A stretch of 64,000 nt of DNA from Terebella lapidaria. Taxonomy: Eukaryota > Annelida > Polychaeta > Terebellida > Terebellidae. The notes beneath the pieces are model-generated. The model searched no databases. It was not told where the DNA came from and was given only the letters and a program-made list of their open reading frames with translations. Below are positions 1 to 12,020 of this stretch, in pieces. How positions within the stretch are numbered: position 1 is the first letter of the stretch; each line of letters starts with the position of its first letter. Location: assembly GCA_949152475.1 (NCBI GenBank), contig OX424566.1, forward strand, positions 17,941,177 to 18,005,176. The letters run 5' to 3'. The position numbers and the translations under genes were made by a program.

Positions 1-2484
1 CCAATGCGTCATGATGTCATGGACACTGATATGGTGCCCACATTGCGATTATGATGCCATGTATATACGTACCAATGCGTTATTATGATGCCATGGACAC
101 AGATGAGACCTAATGCGTTATGATGCCAGTCACACAGATGACACTCAAAGCGCTATGGTGCCAGGAAACAGATAACGCCGAAAGTGTTATGATGTCATAG
201 ACAGGGGCCTACAAATGACACCCAATGCGTGATGACGTCAGGGAGACAGATAATCCGTATGCGTTATGACGTTTTGGAGACAGATGACACCCAATGTGCT
301 ATGATGTCATGGAGACAGATGACACCCAATGCGTCATGATGCCATGGAAACAGATGACATCCAATGTGCTATGATGTCATGGCAAAAGATGACACTCAAT
401 GTGCTATGATGTCATGGAGACAGATGACACCCAATGTGCTATGATGCCATGGAAACAGATGACACCCAATGCGTGATGACGTCAGGGAGACAGATAATCC
501 GTATGCGTTATGGCGTTTTGGAGACAGATGACACCCAATGCGATATGATGCCATGGGAACAGATGACAGCCAATGCGCTATGATGTCATGGAGACAGATG
601 ACACCTATTGTTACATGCTATGATGTGATGGAAACAGATGACACCTATTTTTATATGCTATGATGTCATGGAGACAGATGACACCCAATGTGCTATGATG
701 TCATGGAGATAGATGACACCCAATGCGCTATGATCTCATGGAGACAGATGACACCCAATGTGCTATGATGCCATGGAAACAGATGACACCCAATGTGCTA
801 TGATGTCGTGGAGATAGATGACACCCAATGTGCTATGATGTCATGGAGACAGATGACACCCAATGTGCTATGATGCCATGGAAACAGATGACACCCAATG
901 CGCTATGAGGTCATGGAGACAGATGACACCCAATGTGCTATGATGCCATGGAAACAGATGACACCCAATGTGCTATGATGTCATGGAGATAGATGACACC
1001 CAATGTGCTATGATGTCATGGAGACAGATGACACCCAATGTGCTATGATGCCAAGGAAACAGATGACACCCAATGCGATATGAGGTCATGGAGACAGATG
1101 ACACCCAATGTGCTATGATGCCATGGAAACAGATGACACCCAATGTGCTATGATGTCGTGGAGATAGATGACACCCAATGTGCTATGATGCCATGGAAAC
1201 AGATGACACCCAATGCGTTATGAGGTCATGGAGACAGATGACACCCAATGTGCTATGATGCCATGGAAACAGATGACACCCAATGCGCTATGATCTCATG
1301 GAGACAGATGACACCCAATGTGCTATGATGCCATGGAAACAGATGACACCCAATGTGCTATGATGTCGTGGAGATAGATGACACCCAATGTGCTATGATG
1401 CCATGGAAACAGATGACACCCAATGCGCTATGATGTCATGAAGACAGATGACACCCAATGCGCTATGATGTCATGGAGACAGATGACACCCAATGTGCTA
1501 TGATCTCATGGAGACAGATGACACCCAATGTGCTATGATGCCATGGAAACAGATGACACCCAATGTGCTATGATGTCGTGGAGATAGATGACACCCAATG
1601 TGCTATGATGTCATGGAGACAGATGACACCCAATGTGCTATGATGCCATGGAAACAGATGACACCCAATGCGCTATGAGGTCATGGAGACAGATGACACC
1701 CAATGTGCTATGATGCCATGGAAACAGATGACAGCCAATGCGCTATGATATCATGAAGACAGATGACACCCAATGCGCTATGATGTCATGGAGACAGATG
1801 ACACCCAATGTGCTATGATGTCATGGAGATAGATGACACCAAATACGTTATGGTGCTATGGAAACAAATGAGAGCCAATACGTTATGGTGCCCTGGAGAC
1901 ATATGGCAGCCAGTACGTTATGGTGTCATGGAGATAGATGACACCAAATTCGTCAAGGTTCTATGGAAACAAATGAGAGCCAATACGTTATGGTGCCATG
2001 GAGACAAATGACAGCCAGTACGTTTTGGTGCCATGGAAACAAATGAGAACCAATACGCTATGGTGCCATGGAGACATATGACAATCAGTACGTTATGGTG
2101 TCAAGGAGATAGATGAAATCAAATACGTTATAGTGCTATGGAAACAACTATACGTTATGGTGCCATGGAATCATATATCATCCAGTATTTTATGGTACCA
2201 ATGCATTATGATGCCATGGAGACATATGACAGCCAGTACGTTATGGTGCCAAGGAGATAGATGAATTCAAATACGTTATAATGCCATGGAAACAAATGAG
2301 AGCCAATACGTTATGGTGCCATGGAGACATAAGACAGCCAGTACGGTATGGTACCAATGCATTATGATACCATGGAGTCAGACGACAGCCAATGCGTTAT
2401 GATGCCCTGGACGTTATGGTACCATGGAGACAAGGGACACCCACGGATACAGATGACTGTCAATGTTTTATGATGCCAAGGATG
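1..2484. repeat. 35-bp minisatellite, about 70 units
   Basis: The unit is about 35 bp and reads roughly ATGGAGACAGATGACACCC followed by AATGTGCTATGATGTC. Two main variants alternate, 'tcatggagac' and 'ccatggaaac', with rarer markers such as 'gtcgtggagatag' and 'gaggtcatgg'. These markers recur at distances that are whole multiples of 35, which indicates higher-order block duplication. From about 1800 the units become a diverged 'cagtacgttatggtg' version and then decay by 2484. The unit length is not a multiple of three, so the reading frames through it are fortuitous. The left end of the array is outside the window. Confidence 0.95.
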
Positions 2485-2641
2485 TACCGAAGAACGGTGA
2501 CGACATGCTATAAAATAACTAGCCCCTGTGGCCTCGTGGATGAGAGGAACTTATCACGATGTAGTCATTTGGAAGGCATTAATGCTTAATCGTATTGTAT
2601 TATAACTTCGTATACTCCACCTGGGAGTCCACTGGCAATAG

Positions 2642-4085
2642 ACTAGTTCACAGAAATTCCCGCCAAATTTGCCGAACGCCCGACCAATCAGAGACTGGTC
2701 TACGGCGATAAACAACTTGGCAAACTGCGGTTGTATTGCATTGTTTGAAGAAATTAATACAAGTTTGTGCACGAACGTTCATACTCCTGCTAATATATTA
2801 GTATTAGGGCGTGAAACTTCTTTTTTTTTGAGACGGGAACCCATCTCAAAACCACCAGTGTTTGTTGATGTTGAATGTGGAGGGACCAGTTATTGTTCCA
2901 GTGTTGCCTAGGACCACCACCACATCGGACAGATAAATTCGTCATTGGAAAGTAGTGATGAACATTTTCACAGAGAACTATTATTCTACTATAGCAATGA
3001 TCTTTAGTATATATTGTCAATAACGTACACAATTGTCATATACCTCGTACACGATGGCTGCAAATGATGGATACTAGTATACGTATAATACTTCAATGGA
3101 ATGAATTTAAATTGGTTCGCCAAACACGAGTCCAATGACCTTTCATTCATATGCACATACCTAGATCTTATCTCGAATTGGAATATTATAATAAGCTGAA
3201 CAAGGGAACATATCAATAGGCCTAATTTTTCTGAAATTTCAATATAGATGTAGCGTGATAATAACAACACATTAATTACCAGTATTTATGATACCCCGGT
3301 AATCCCATTAAATATGACAATTAGTCCATATTTACGAATGGCAGTATTACAAGCTGGCGAGTATACAAATGACAGCAGAGAACGCACCCTTTCTAGCCGG
3401 AATATTAGAGAAGGGGTAAATCTCACGAAATACAATTTTACAAGTATGTTGTCCTTGCTCAGGTGGTCCTCAGCCCATCTGTGTGCGATAATCCCAGAAT
3501 TGGGGAAATTTTACATGTGAATCGGGGACTGGAGAAAATACCGCCGCTATGAAATTATACCTGGCTGGAAGGAATTAGGTAGGCCTACACTGTCTAAAGA
3601 CAACGAAATAGTCCGTGTGCTTCCATTCAACACACCTACGTCTGTAGATAATTTGTTCTGCATGTAAAACCAGTATCCCGAATCAGTTTAATATGTCCCC
3701 AGCAAAACAACTCTAAACCACAATAATCATGGATAGAAAAACTAACTGGTCCCTCCCAGTTTTCTCTGCTTGGAACCTTCATGAAAATGAGCTCCGCATA
3801 TAAACGTGAATTTGGAGTAACACGTGTTCGCAATCATGTATGATGTACAATTTCAATCAGAATCGAGCTTTTCTTGCTGGAATACGTCGCCAAGGCAGTT
3901 TGTGTGATTCACGGATGAGAACAACGCACATTTTATGGTTTCCCGCCATTTTGTTTCGCAAATGGTTATATCAGTAGTCGGCAGGAGATACCCGTATGTG
4001 AGACCAGCGATTCAGTGGTCCGTTTGAATTACGGAAAAGTCCGAATATGCATGAGATGGCGGGAAAGTCTATGAATTGGTCATTT
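2642..4085 (+). repeat. Dispersed repeat, internal part of a TTAA-flanked element family
   Basis: This segment matches the interior of the element at 40775-43047. It runs from a 'cacagaaattcccgccaaa' block to 'gatggcgggaaagtct', with point differences and small indels throughout. Both element ends are missing here, and it lacks the 731-bp LTR insertion seen in the other copy. It has no convincing coding content. It is best read as a truncated, non-autonomous DNA-transposon copy. Confidence 0.75.
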
Positions 4086-4449
4086 TCTACCAATTTTTCT
4101 ATCGTTGGCCTATTGTTAAACTTCAGCCTAAAAAGTATCTCAGGAATATGATAATATTTCGTGTTTTGGTCGTGTTTACATCCTACAGAAATTCAAGTAT
4201 TACTGTGGTGTTGGACCAGAGAGATACAATAAGGTGTATCCTACACAAACATGGCGATTTCAAAAGATCGCACCACACGAAAGCAGGCAAATGCACAAAA
4301 TCATGTGCAGGCTTAGAAATTCAATGGCGGGGTTAAACTTAACATAGGGGTATATTGAAAAGTTTTTCAATTTTTGCTATAGAGGTCTGAAATTTGGTAG
4401 GGAACCTATCGTTTTGAATTTATTGTTTGCCTATGCTGTCGCCCTCGTC

Positions 4450-4560
4450 CGTGTTGAATAACCCCCTGTTCCTCGGGATTTCTCTATTTTAAACCATACA
4501 GAAAACTACTCAGCCGTGACCGGTAGGTGTTTAACCAACATACAGCATTGATTAAAGGGA
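4450..4560 (-). repeat. Repeat holding the unoccupied site of the TTAA element
   Basis: Read on the minus strand, this stretch matches the two flanks of the element at 40775-43047: 'ggctgagtagttttct' on one side and 'aatagagaaatcccgag' on the other. They are joined here through a single TTAA at 4489-4492. It therefore represents the pre-insertion form of the repeat that the 40.8-kb element entered. Confidence 0.75.
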
Positions 4561-4979
4561 CCCTCTTCATAAGCTTCCTTCCACTTCCCAGAATTTTTTT
4601 TGGGCCTATGCATATTTTGAGTCCTACAAACTGATAGACATGTCAATTGCAAAATAGTGACAATAGAACAGCACACACGGGTGTTGTAAGCTAAAATATC
4701 GAGGGATTTCCTCGGTCACTTCCTCGGTTGATTCGATGGCCTAGTATGCGGCCATGTGTGATATAATTTGCATATATTCATGAGCTTGATGAGTGTTGAT
4801 GTCTCACATACGGTGTCCATTCGTTTCGCGTTTTGCTAGTTTAAAAACGAATTCTGCGCATTTTCAGCAATGTCATGAAAAAATCAATATTCCGAGAAAC
4901 TGGTGTTGTACACCAATATTCTATGTATGAATTATCACATTTTACCAGGACCGTGATGTTGGAACGTAGGCGCATCCAG

Positions 4980-5580
4980 TGTGTTTATAATGACACGGAC
5001 CCAAACCATATGTAAAGTTATTGACTACCGTCCGCTCTTCGGGATCCTCGAGGATAGTCCTCTCTCATCCGAGTCCTTGCGGACGCGCATCCGCTATTCC
5101 GGATCCTCGCGGCAGGGCCGCTCACCGGAGGTCGCGGCGGACACGGTAACTACTTCATCATTAACGGTAACCAGGTAACAGCCCACCCGACACTCCCAGG
5201 CCTACGGACACCGTTCAGAAACTAGTTCATCCCTACGGTGTTAACTGGCGGGGCCTGGCGAGCCGCGGTCTGCCTCGGGGACGGAACCCCGTACAGTCCG
5301 ACATGCTGGCCAGAGCCTCTGTCACATGTCCCGGGAAGGGAGAGAGCTGGCGATCCACAGGGCCGAAGGCCCCCGAGTCAGCAACTCGTCTCTCCCAGCC
5401 CGGGCCTCCCCACGGAAATCGTCCCCAGGGCTCTAGGAGCCCACTACTCAGACCCAGGGAACACAAAGCTCATGGCGAGCCTCGTGTGCGTCCTAGTCTC
5501 GATCTTGGACAATCTCCTCGAACGAGTCGCTTCCAGTGTATATATAATACACCAGAAACTGTAGGGCGCACGCGAGGTTT
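4980..5580. other. GC-rich island without a recognised gene
   Basis: This segment is clearly GC-richer than the AT-rich DNA on both sides and has many CpGs. It ends with a TATA-like run 'gtatatataatacacc' near 5538-5553. The overlapping frames give low-complexity Pro/Gly/Arg-rich translations typical of GC-rich non-coding DNA. It could be a piece of a retroelement end or a promoter island; the sequence does not decide. Confidence 0.35.
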
Positions 5581-6090
5581 AATCGATCCATTGTTATAGT
5601 TTACTGGAGCGTAAATTACAATACGTCGCCGTGGCAACGCACGCTCGAACGGAGCATGTGAAAACAAGGCCAAGTACAGAAAGGCCACATAAATGGCTTT
5701 TATGTTTACAATCACCTGCCGCGTGCTTAGGGCAAAATCGCCACACATACTAAATACCATAATAAAAGATATACATGCGGAACGGCTGGCCACCGTGGTT
5801 GAATGTGTGACGTGTCAGGGATTCCTCTCTCAAAGATCTGATTCCAATGTAAACATGAATATAACTTGCACGCCTGTCAATCTTGATGTAAACACCACTT
5901 TCGGCCTTCTATTTCGAGTGAAATAGCGCATAAATAGCCATGTGGATGCGATTTTGGGGATCATGCTTAATTGTTTTGATATAATTTTGTCAAATGAGCT
6001 GGTTTTTTTTTCAATTCGAACAAAATTAATATTAGTAACTAAGTGCAAATGCCGCTTTAAACACCTACCATAACAATGCAAGTATGGTTT

Positions 6091-6570
6091 GAAGCTGCTG
6101 CCTTCGAATGTATGCAATATTTTTTTTCAAAACCAATTTTTTGTTAAACACATCTAATGTAATATAACAAAAGGTGTGCTCAATGATTTTGACAATTACA
6201 GTCTGTCCGAGTTGTCTTTTCATCCGTTTTAGTACCCATTTTGTACCGGTTTTGTAAATAAACAAGCGAATGTATCCATCAAACCCGAATGTAAACAAGT
6301 GGTCGAATCGCGCTTAAAACTCGACACCGAGTACATTTTCCAGTTCGTATGTGCATAATAGTGGAGTTGTGAGAAAATAATCAGTGATATACCATATGTG
6401 CGTGGAATTGTCAGTCTATCTCGCACTTCTATGCTTTGTTTACATCTGTGTGTGATGGATACAGTTCCTATATTCCCTGAGAACTGATTATTTTCATTAC
6501 ATTATTTTGATGTGAGTATGTTTCATTCAGTTAGTTTAGCATTTTAGTATGAAATATAGTTTTCAAAAAA
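6091..6570 (+). repeat. Short internally deleted copy of the 40.8-kb TTAA element
   Basis: It begins with the same 'ctgccttcgaatgtatgcaa' end as the element at 40775 and continues with shared sequence to about 6230. It then jumps directly to the distal part ('catcaaacccgaatgtaaac', then 'agttttcaaa'). The large interior present at 2642-4085 and 40920-42790 is missing, and the right inverted end is lost. This is the typical MITE-like derivative of a longer DNA element. Confidence 0.7.
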
Positions 6571-6762
6571 TTTGTCAGGCCAATGTTAGGGCCTACGCCT
6601 GGACCCAGGACATTGGGTATGCAAAGGGGATCTGAGTACTGGTTTTGAGAATAATAGAAATAGTTATGCAGAAAGATAGTAGTGGTAAGTGTGGGGGTGT
6701 TCATTGCGACAATATTATTCATGCACATGCTTTCATGTATTGTACTATCAGCCTCATTTAAC

Positions 6763-6793
6763 CATAGAACTCCAACTGGGTTGGAGTTCTATG
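6763..6793. repeat. Perfect 14-bp hairpin with 3-nt loop
   Basis: CATAGAACTCCAAC is followed by TGG and then by its exact reverse complement GTTGGAGTTCTATG. The stem is perfect over 14 bp. It is too short for a typical microRNA precursor and lies in AT-rich intergenic DNA. Confidence 0.7.
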
Positions 6794-6954
6794 ATTTAAC
6801 GACGTGCACTTTAACTCACATAACCTCATTATTTTTTTCCCTAAAATAATCTGTTTCGAGACTAACGTAGTCACAATATAAAGGTGCTTCCTTGGAATCA
6901 TCCATGGTCATATTTAAACATTGAAGTTACAAAGCACGTAGTGTTCTGATATAG

Positions 6955-7372
6955 CCTGGTTCCAGGGGTAGCATTTAAAAAAAGTTAACCTGGTTCCAGG
7001 GGTATCGACCATAAATTTTTCGTTTCGCGAATTTTGGTGAACACGAGCATCGAACTTGACAAAAACATAGTTGAGTACACGAGAAACAGTGTCAGGAACC
7101 TATTTTGTGATTCATAGATCCTACATTGGCTTGTAAATACTGTAAACACTCATATAACGCACACATTGGGAGTGCGAACGACATTATTCTTTAATACCTT
7201 ACTAATCCTGGGGTTTTATTCCAGTATTTGCTGGTATATTGTTTGATCTGATAGTTTGTAATTTGATGCGTATGATCGTCGTTTACAACAACTGATCACT
7301 CTCATTTTTCATATTTACAACAGGTGCTTACAATATACTGGTTCCAGGCGTAACATTGGCCTGGTTCCAGTC
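6955..7372 (+). repeat. Four copies of a CTGGTTCCAG motif
   Basis: CCTGGTTCCAGGGGTA occurs at 6955 and 6989, and related forms (ACTGGTTCCAGGCGTAAC and GCCTGGTTCCAG) at 7338 and 7360. All four are in the same orientation. The two pairs bracket about 330 bp of AT-rich sequence and might be remnants of element termini. Confidence 0.5.
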
Positions 7373-7639
7373 ATTCATGGCGAAACGGATGGATGCGTGT
7401 GTATTTGCATGTCAAGCAAATTACGTCCTCAATAAAAAAAGCTACAATGTAAGTAACGTTGAGGTATATCAAATTACTGCATGGTGGGTAATTGATAGTC
7501 AGGAACGTGAACTAGTACGTAAAATTGTTCAATGCCGATTGACCGATTACAACGTTTTTGCTTGATGTATAGTTACACATATTATTGCATTATTAGGCTT
7601 TGTGGCTATTAGTAATCGTTAGCTTAGTTACTAGTATTC

Positions 7640-8540
7640 ATTTTAGGTTTTTGACATTAGAGCGTTGGGGGCGAAGCCCCCAACCCTCTACATGTCTATG
7701 TGCTGACTTTTTCATGGAGGTTTCATGCGAATCTATCGACGCCCGTTTTGGCATGTAAACGTTTAGAAACCTACTTCAAATGAGAATTTTCTTCGTCCTT
7801 CACATGAAATCTCTCGAATCGATGGTAAACTTTGAATATTCCACACATGTATAATGCATAAATCGATGTGTTAGGTTTGAGAAAATTACGCAAAATGCTG
7901 AGATTGTTTGTAAAACGTCAAAATGGCGGAGCCGATGGAAATTGACGTTCCCAGAATGCAAAGCAAATTTTACCGCAATGACGCGTATTTTGGAGCACAC
8001 AATTTCCTGTACAGCATCCATGTAAGCTTGCGTGTGCCGTGTGGCATTCCTCGGTCTTCTGAAGCGAACACAACGATTCGTCTGCGATGCCACAGCTACA
8101 TTTACCATAATTTGACGTATTTTATATATCAAGGTGTTGGGTTTGCGAAGCCTCCAGAAAATCCTTTATATTTTAAACTGGTCTTTTCATTAGCCCAGTG
8201 GGCATATATGTTAATTATCATGATATCAGATGCAGATATTCCTCATAGTTTAAAATATTTTAAAGGATATTTCATTAAGGTTCAATACTATTTTAGCAGG
8301 AGTATCTGTTTCATTGAGTTCAAAATGAATGTTTACTTATTAGAAAAATATGAATGAAGTAGGCCTATGCTTTCATCATAATATACGGGAATGAATTGGA
8401 ATCATTTGAGGGAGGATATCATTATGGTAGCATTTTTATTTGGAGGGGGGGGGGGGGGGGGGGTTACGTTGAGTAGAATACATTCCGCTGTCTAGGGTGC
8501 TGATGGTGTGCTCGAGCTCTAATGTCGACTCTCACAGTTA
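7640..8540 (+). repeat. Duplicated about 0.85-kb segment, copy A
   Basis: This segment recurs in direct orientation at 54360-55170 with scattered substitutions and indels. Both copies hold a perfect GTTGGGGGC-GAA-GCCCCCAAC hairpin (here 7664-7684), an AAAATGGCGG block (7920-7929) and TTCCCAGAATGCA (7948-7960). An open frame from the ATG in that block begins MAEPMEIDVPRMQSKFYR. It runs 144 codons here but is shorter in copy B, and only the first 30 or so codons are similar. I do not recognise the product. The segment may be a duplicated promoter or first exon, or part of an unclassified mobile element. Confidence 0.7.
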
Positions 8541-9290
8541 GCTGTATTTTCTTGTTTCAGATAACACGATCTGATCAATTCATCATACGCGTAAACCTGA
8601 AAAAAACAAAAAAACAAAGGAGACATAAAGCTACATGTAAATATATAAGGAAACAAATGAGCAGTATTCCATGATTTTCATCTGCGTGAAAACACTAATT
8701 TGAGTAGTAAATTTTTACCCTTCAAAACAGGAATCAACGACACACATTTTAAATATACGAATTTTGCCTCATAGCGATTCTCCAAGTGGGAATCTCGGTG
8801 GGATGAGTTTAACCTTTCATACCATGCGCCGCCCATTTAACAGGTGGCGATATTGCATTGTTGAGTTTATTAGTGGTGCCTCGTTCGTTGGAAATATGTG
8901 TACAATTTCCTCAAATGAATCGATGTCTGAACAAACACCAAAGCCGGGTAAATATATTTGGATAAGCGATAAAGCATCCTTGAGTCGTTTATTAACTTTG
9001 AAATAAAGCCCTCCCCCACCCCTCCGCTTCGAAGTGAGGGATTGGGGTCCCGAATTTGGGAGTATTTGACTCGATATATTGATTCACCACCTGCTTCCAG
9101 GCACCACAGTAAAAATATAATTCTCCTTCCCCGTTTAATAATACTTGAAAATCGATAACGATATGAGAAAGAAATTAATTAGTCCAAATTTAGTTATTGA
9201 TTCACGTTGACCAGTAGAAATGCAAAATCAGAATTTCATTAAAAGCAGATGTTTAAAAGAGCGGACAATCAACGTGTACCTGTCTCGATC
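8541..9290. other. Intergenic stretch, no gene seen
   Basis: AT-rich sequence between the duplicated segment and the NIDO gene. One 80-codon frame at 8764-9006 shows no recognisable family and no splice context that would make it credible. Confidence 0.5.
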
Positions 9291-9294
9291 CGAG

Positions 9295-9302
9295 TATAAA
9301 AG
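9295..9302 (+). promoter_or_regulatory. TATA box of the NIDO gene
   Basis: TATAAAAG lies about 25-30 bp before an initiator-like TCAGGCC. A first exon without an ATG reading into the protein runs from about 9321 to 9381 and ends AAAG|GTAAGT. The arrangement is that of a focused RNA polymerase II promoter with a non-coding first exon. Confidence 0.7.
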
Positions 9303-9320
9303 GAGCCATCGAGTCTGTCT

Positions 9321-9381
9321 CAGGCCACATTCTCAGGGAAAACACACGGAGATAACTCAGCGATCTGCAAGCTACACAAAG
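9321..9381 (+). other. Non-coding exon 1 of the NIDO gene
   Basis: This roughly 60-nt exon between the TATA box and a consensus donor (GTAAGT at 9382) has no start codon in the coding frame. Exon 2 begins after the acceptor TTTTACAG at 10025, and the protein starts 8 nt into that exon. The exact transcription start is inferred from TATA spacing. Confidence 0.6.
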
Positions 9382-9548
9382 GTAAGTAGTTGCAAGGAAT
9401 CTCTTGCCTTATACTTTTATATATTATGTATGTATTAATTTCAGTTTGTGTTCATTTTTACCACGAGTGGTCAGTTAAAATTTGGGAACATCGCTTGTTT
9501 TCTCATGGTTCTTTTCGTGTAAATGGGAGTTTTGCATTAGGAAAACGC

Positions 9549-9674
9549 AGTGCTGCTACATGAAAAAAAATCGTTCTAACGAGATATTAAGTCGCTTTAA
9601 TGGATAATATGTCGATTTAACGAAATAATATCTCTTGTAAAAAACAATTAATTTTTTTTTCATGTGGCATCACT
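9549..9674. mobile_element. Small foldback MITE in intron 1 of the NIDO gene
   Basis: The left end AGTGCTGCTACATGAAAAAA and the right end TTTTTTTTCATGTGGCATCA form imperfect inverted repeats of about 22 bp around an AT-rich core with inner palindromic blocks ('taacgagatatta', 'tcgatttaacg'). The total of about 126 bp fits a miniature inverted-repeat element. No family can be assigned. Confidence 0.55.
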
Positions 9675-10033
9675 CCGTTTCCTCGGAGCGCAGTGCTGTC
9701 ACAATAGAAGAAATAAGCTTATATCGTTAAAAAGACTTAATTTTGTTTATCAAGTCTATAAATCATATCAAATTATAAATGTATTATTATTCGTTTTTCA
9801 GTACTTCAGACTCAAAGTTCAGACTTTTTTGAATATTTCGGACTCAAAGTCCAAATTACATTAAAATGTATAAAAACATTCTTCGATTGTTAAGTTATTG
9901 TGAAAAGATATCATGTATATTTTTAAATGACATATTCACTGTAAAACATGTCTAATTATATCAAAATCTCAAGTGGGTTTGTTCTAAGTACTATATACCA
10001 TCTGTACAATTTGTATCTTTTACAGGTGCCAAA

Positions 10034-11970
10034 ATGAAAGCCGTGTTTTGCCTTCTCGTGTCCCTAGTCATGGGTGAGTGTTCGAATTTTTTTTATCCCA
10101 GATATCATACATGGATTTCTAAAAAAAAAAACGTTTCCAAATCTGAGATCCAATCTAAATCGACCTACCGGGTATCTAAAATCAACATGTATCCAATAGA
10201 TTGGTCGAGCTATATCATTGTGGTGTCTTTTTCGGAACCTTATTTGAACAGTATCGCATATAAAGTATGTGCATGTAATTCGTTGTCTTAATTTATAAAT
10301 TCTAATTTATAAATACGATATGATTATTAGTGACATGGATGTCTCAGAAAAATAGATGTTCACATTATTTTTCGGGGAGGGTTGCATGGTATCGAAGTTA
10401 AGGGTGGTTTACTATATAAAAAAAATATGAATAAAAATAAACTAGGATCTCCATTAAGAACATACTGGAACTGATGGTTTATTTTTTATTCGTATTGTAT
10501 ATTGTGAACCACCCTTAATTCCAAAACCATTCAACCGAAAAAAAAAATGCATTTTTGCATCGCTGAAGATTTGAACCTGTATTTCAAATTATTCCACCTG
10601 TGTTGACTATATGTCTGCACGTGTGTTGTAGCGAGCGCCAATGACCCCCCGTGCACGCCCGGGCTCTACCCTCACGGTGCCGCCTATGGCGACACCATCC
10701 ACGGGTACAACACTGGGGATGACTACGTCATCGTCAGCTATGATGGGAACTTTCTCTTCTATGGGTCTCACTATACTAGAGTAACGGTGAGTCTCTTTTT
10801 TAAATATTTTTTTATTTGTGAGTGACCCTTTCGCCAGTTTGAGGTCCAACGACTGGCGGTTAATTTTCTGCGGAAGCGTAGAAAAGCCTCCCAGGAAACT
10901 TATATGTTTTTAAATGCCCTTAATAACTCGATAATATCGAGTTATAACTCGATAATATCGACTTAGTATGTACATGCTACATATGGACTGATCAGTGACA
11001 TATACTCCTCATATATATGATATAAGTCGATATTATCGAGTTACGTAGTCGGGAATTTAGGAAATAAATAATCTCCCGTGGCCCTTCTACATATGTACGC
11101 TTCCCTAGATTTACTGACGTTAAACACATAATTAATATTTAGCGAAGAATTGTTCTAACACGAATTAATTCGTTCCCTTCAGTTTGGCAGCAATGGACCG
11201 ATCACCTTTGGCGAAACCTGTGAGTATGCCTATATATTATTCTGTATGATTCTTTGGTCCCCAGCAATCACAAAAGAAAACATATACATACTGACAGTAT
11301 TGCCTTTCGCCTCACTATCAAATCAGTGAAAATTATGACACAATCTGTAATAATGAACTTTCATGGACATTTTCTCCTTGCAGATTTCAATCCGACTGCG
11401 GGAAGTCACTCGGCGCTTGTGAGACCGTTTCTAGTTGGCTTCTGGGCGGATATATCGCTCAACTATAACCTGGGACAGATAGAGTTCAGGAGAGTAACAT
11501 CAACAGGAGGGGAGTTCGACAGAGCTCAGGATGATCTGTTCCGGGCTGGGTTCGCTAATGTCGACATTCGTGAAATGATGATTGTGACATTCAATGGTGT
11601 CCAACCTTACGCTGCGCCGGACTCAGTTCCCGTGAGTTTGTTCAATGAACACTACTGTAGTTGAGTAGGCTAGTAGCTTAACAACAACAAAAATGAAAAA
11701 TTTAACTCAAAATGCGAGAACGTTTGTGATACCAAGATTTTGCAATATCTGTTTATATGCATATATTCCACATTGCAGTCGATACATTTCGAGGCTATCT
11801 TCCGTGCACCACGATGAACGTGAAATGTTACCGAATAAATTTTTGTTCCAGGGAAATACTTTCCAGCAGATCCTGGTATTCGGTACGGATTGCAGCACGT
11901 ATGCGATGTTCACGTTTGAGTCCATTGGATGGGGCGCCACCTGGGCTGAGGTAAGCTAGGAACAACCGCG

Positions 11971-12020
<50 letters not shown>

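Noticed and set aside
1808-2011. Open frame through the minisatellite
   Set aside because: It is a by-product of the repeat; the 35-bp unit cannot keep one frame and neighbouring units break it.
1-2484. CRISPR array
   Set aside because: Units are contiguous with no unique spacers, and the DNA is eukaryotic.
5233-5599. Proline/glycine-rich proteins in the GC-rich island
   Set aside because: Long frames are expected on all strands in GC-rich DNA, and no motif, start context or splicing supports one of them.
6763-6793. microRNA precursor
   Set aside because: The stem is 14 bp with a 3-nt loop, far too short for a typical precursor.
7923-8357. 144-codon frame as a complete gene
   Set aside because: Only its first 30 or so codons are shared with the second copy, the rest is AT-rich and unconserved, so I report it only within the duplicated segment.
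11254-11664. Stand-alone gene at the NIDO core
   Set aside because: The frame runs into intron sequence at both ends; the real coding part is the spliced exon 11384-11631.
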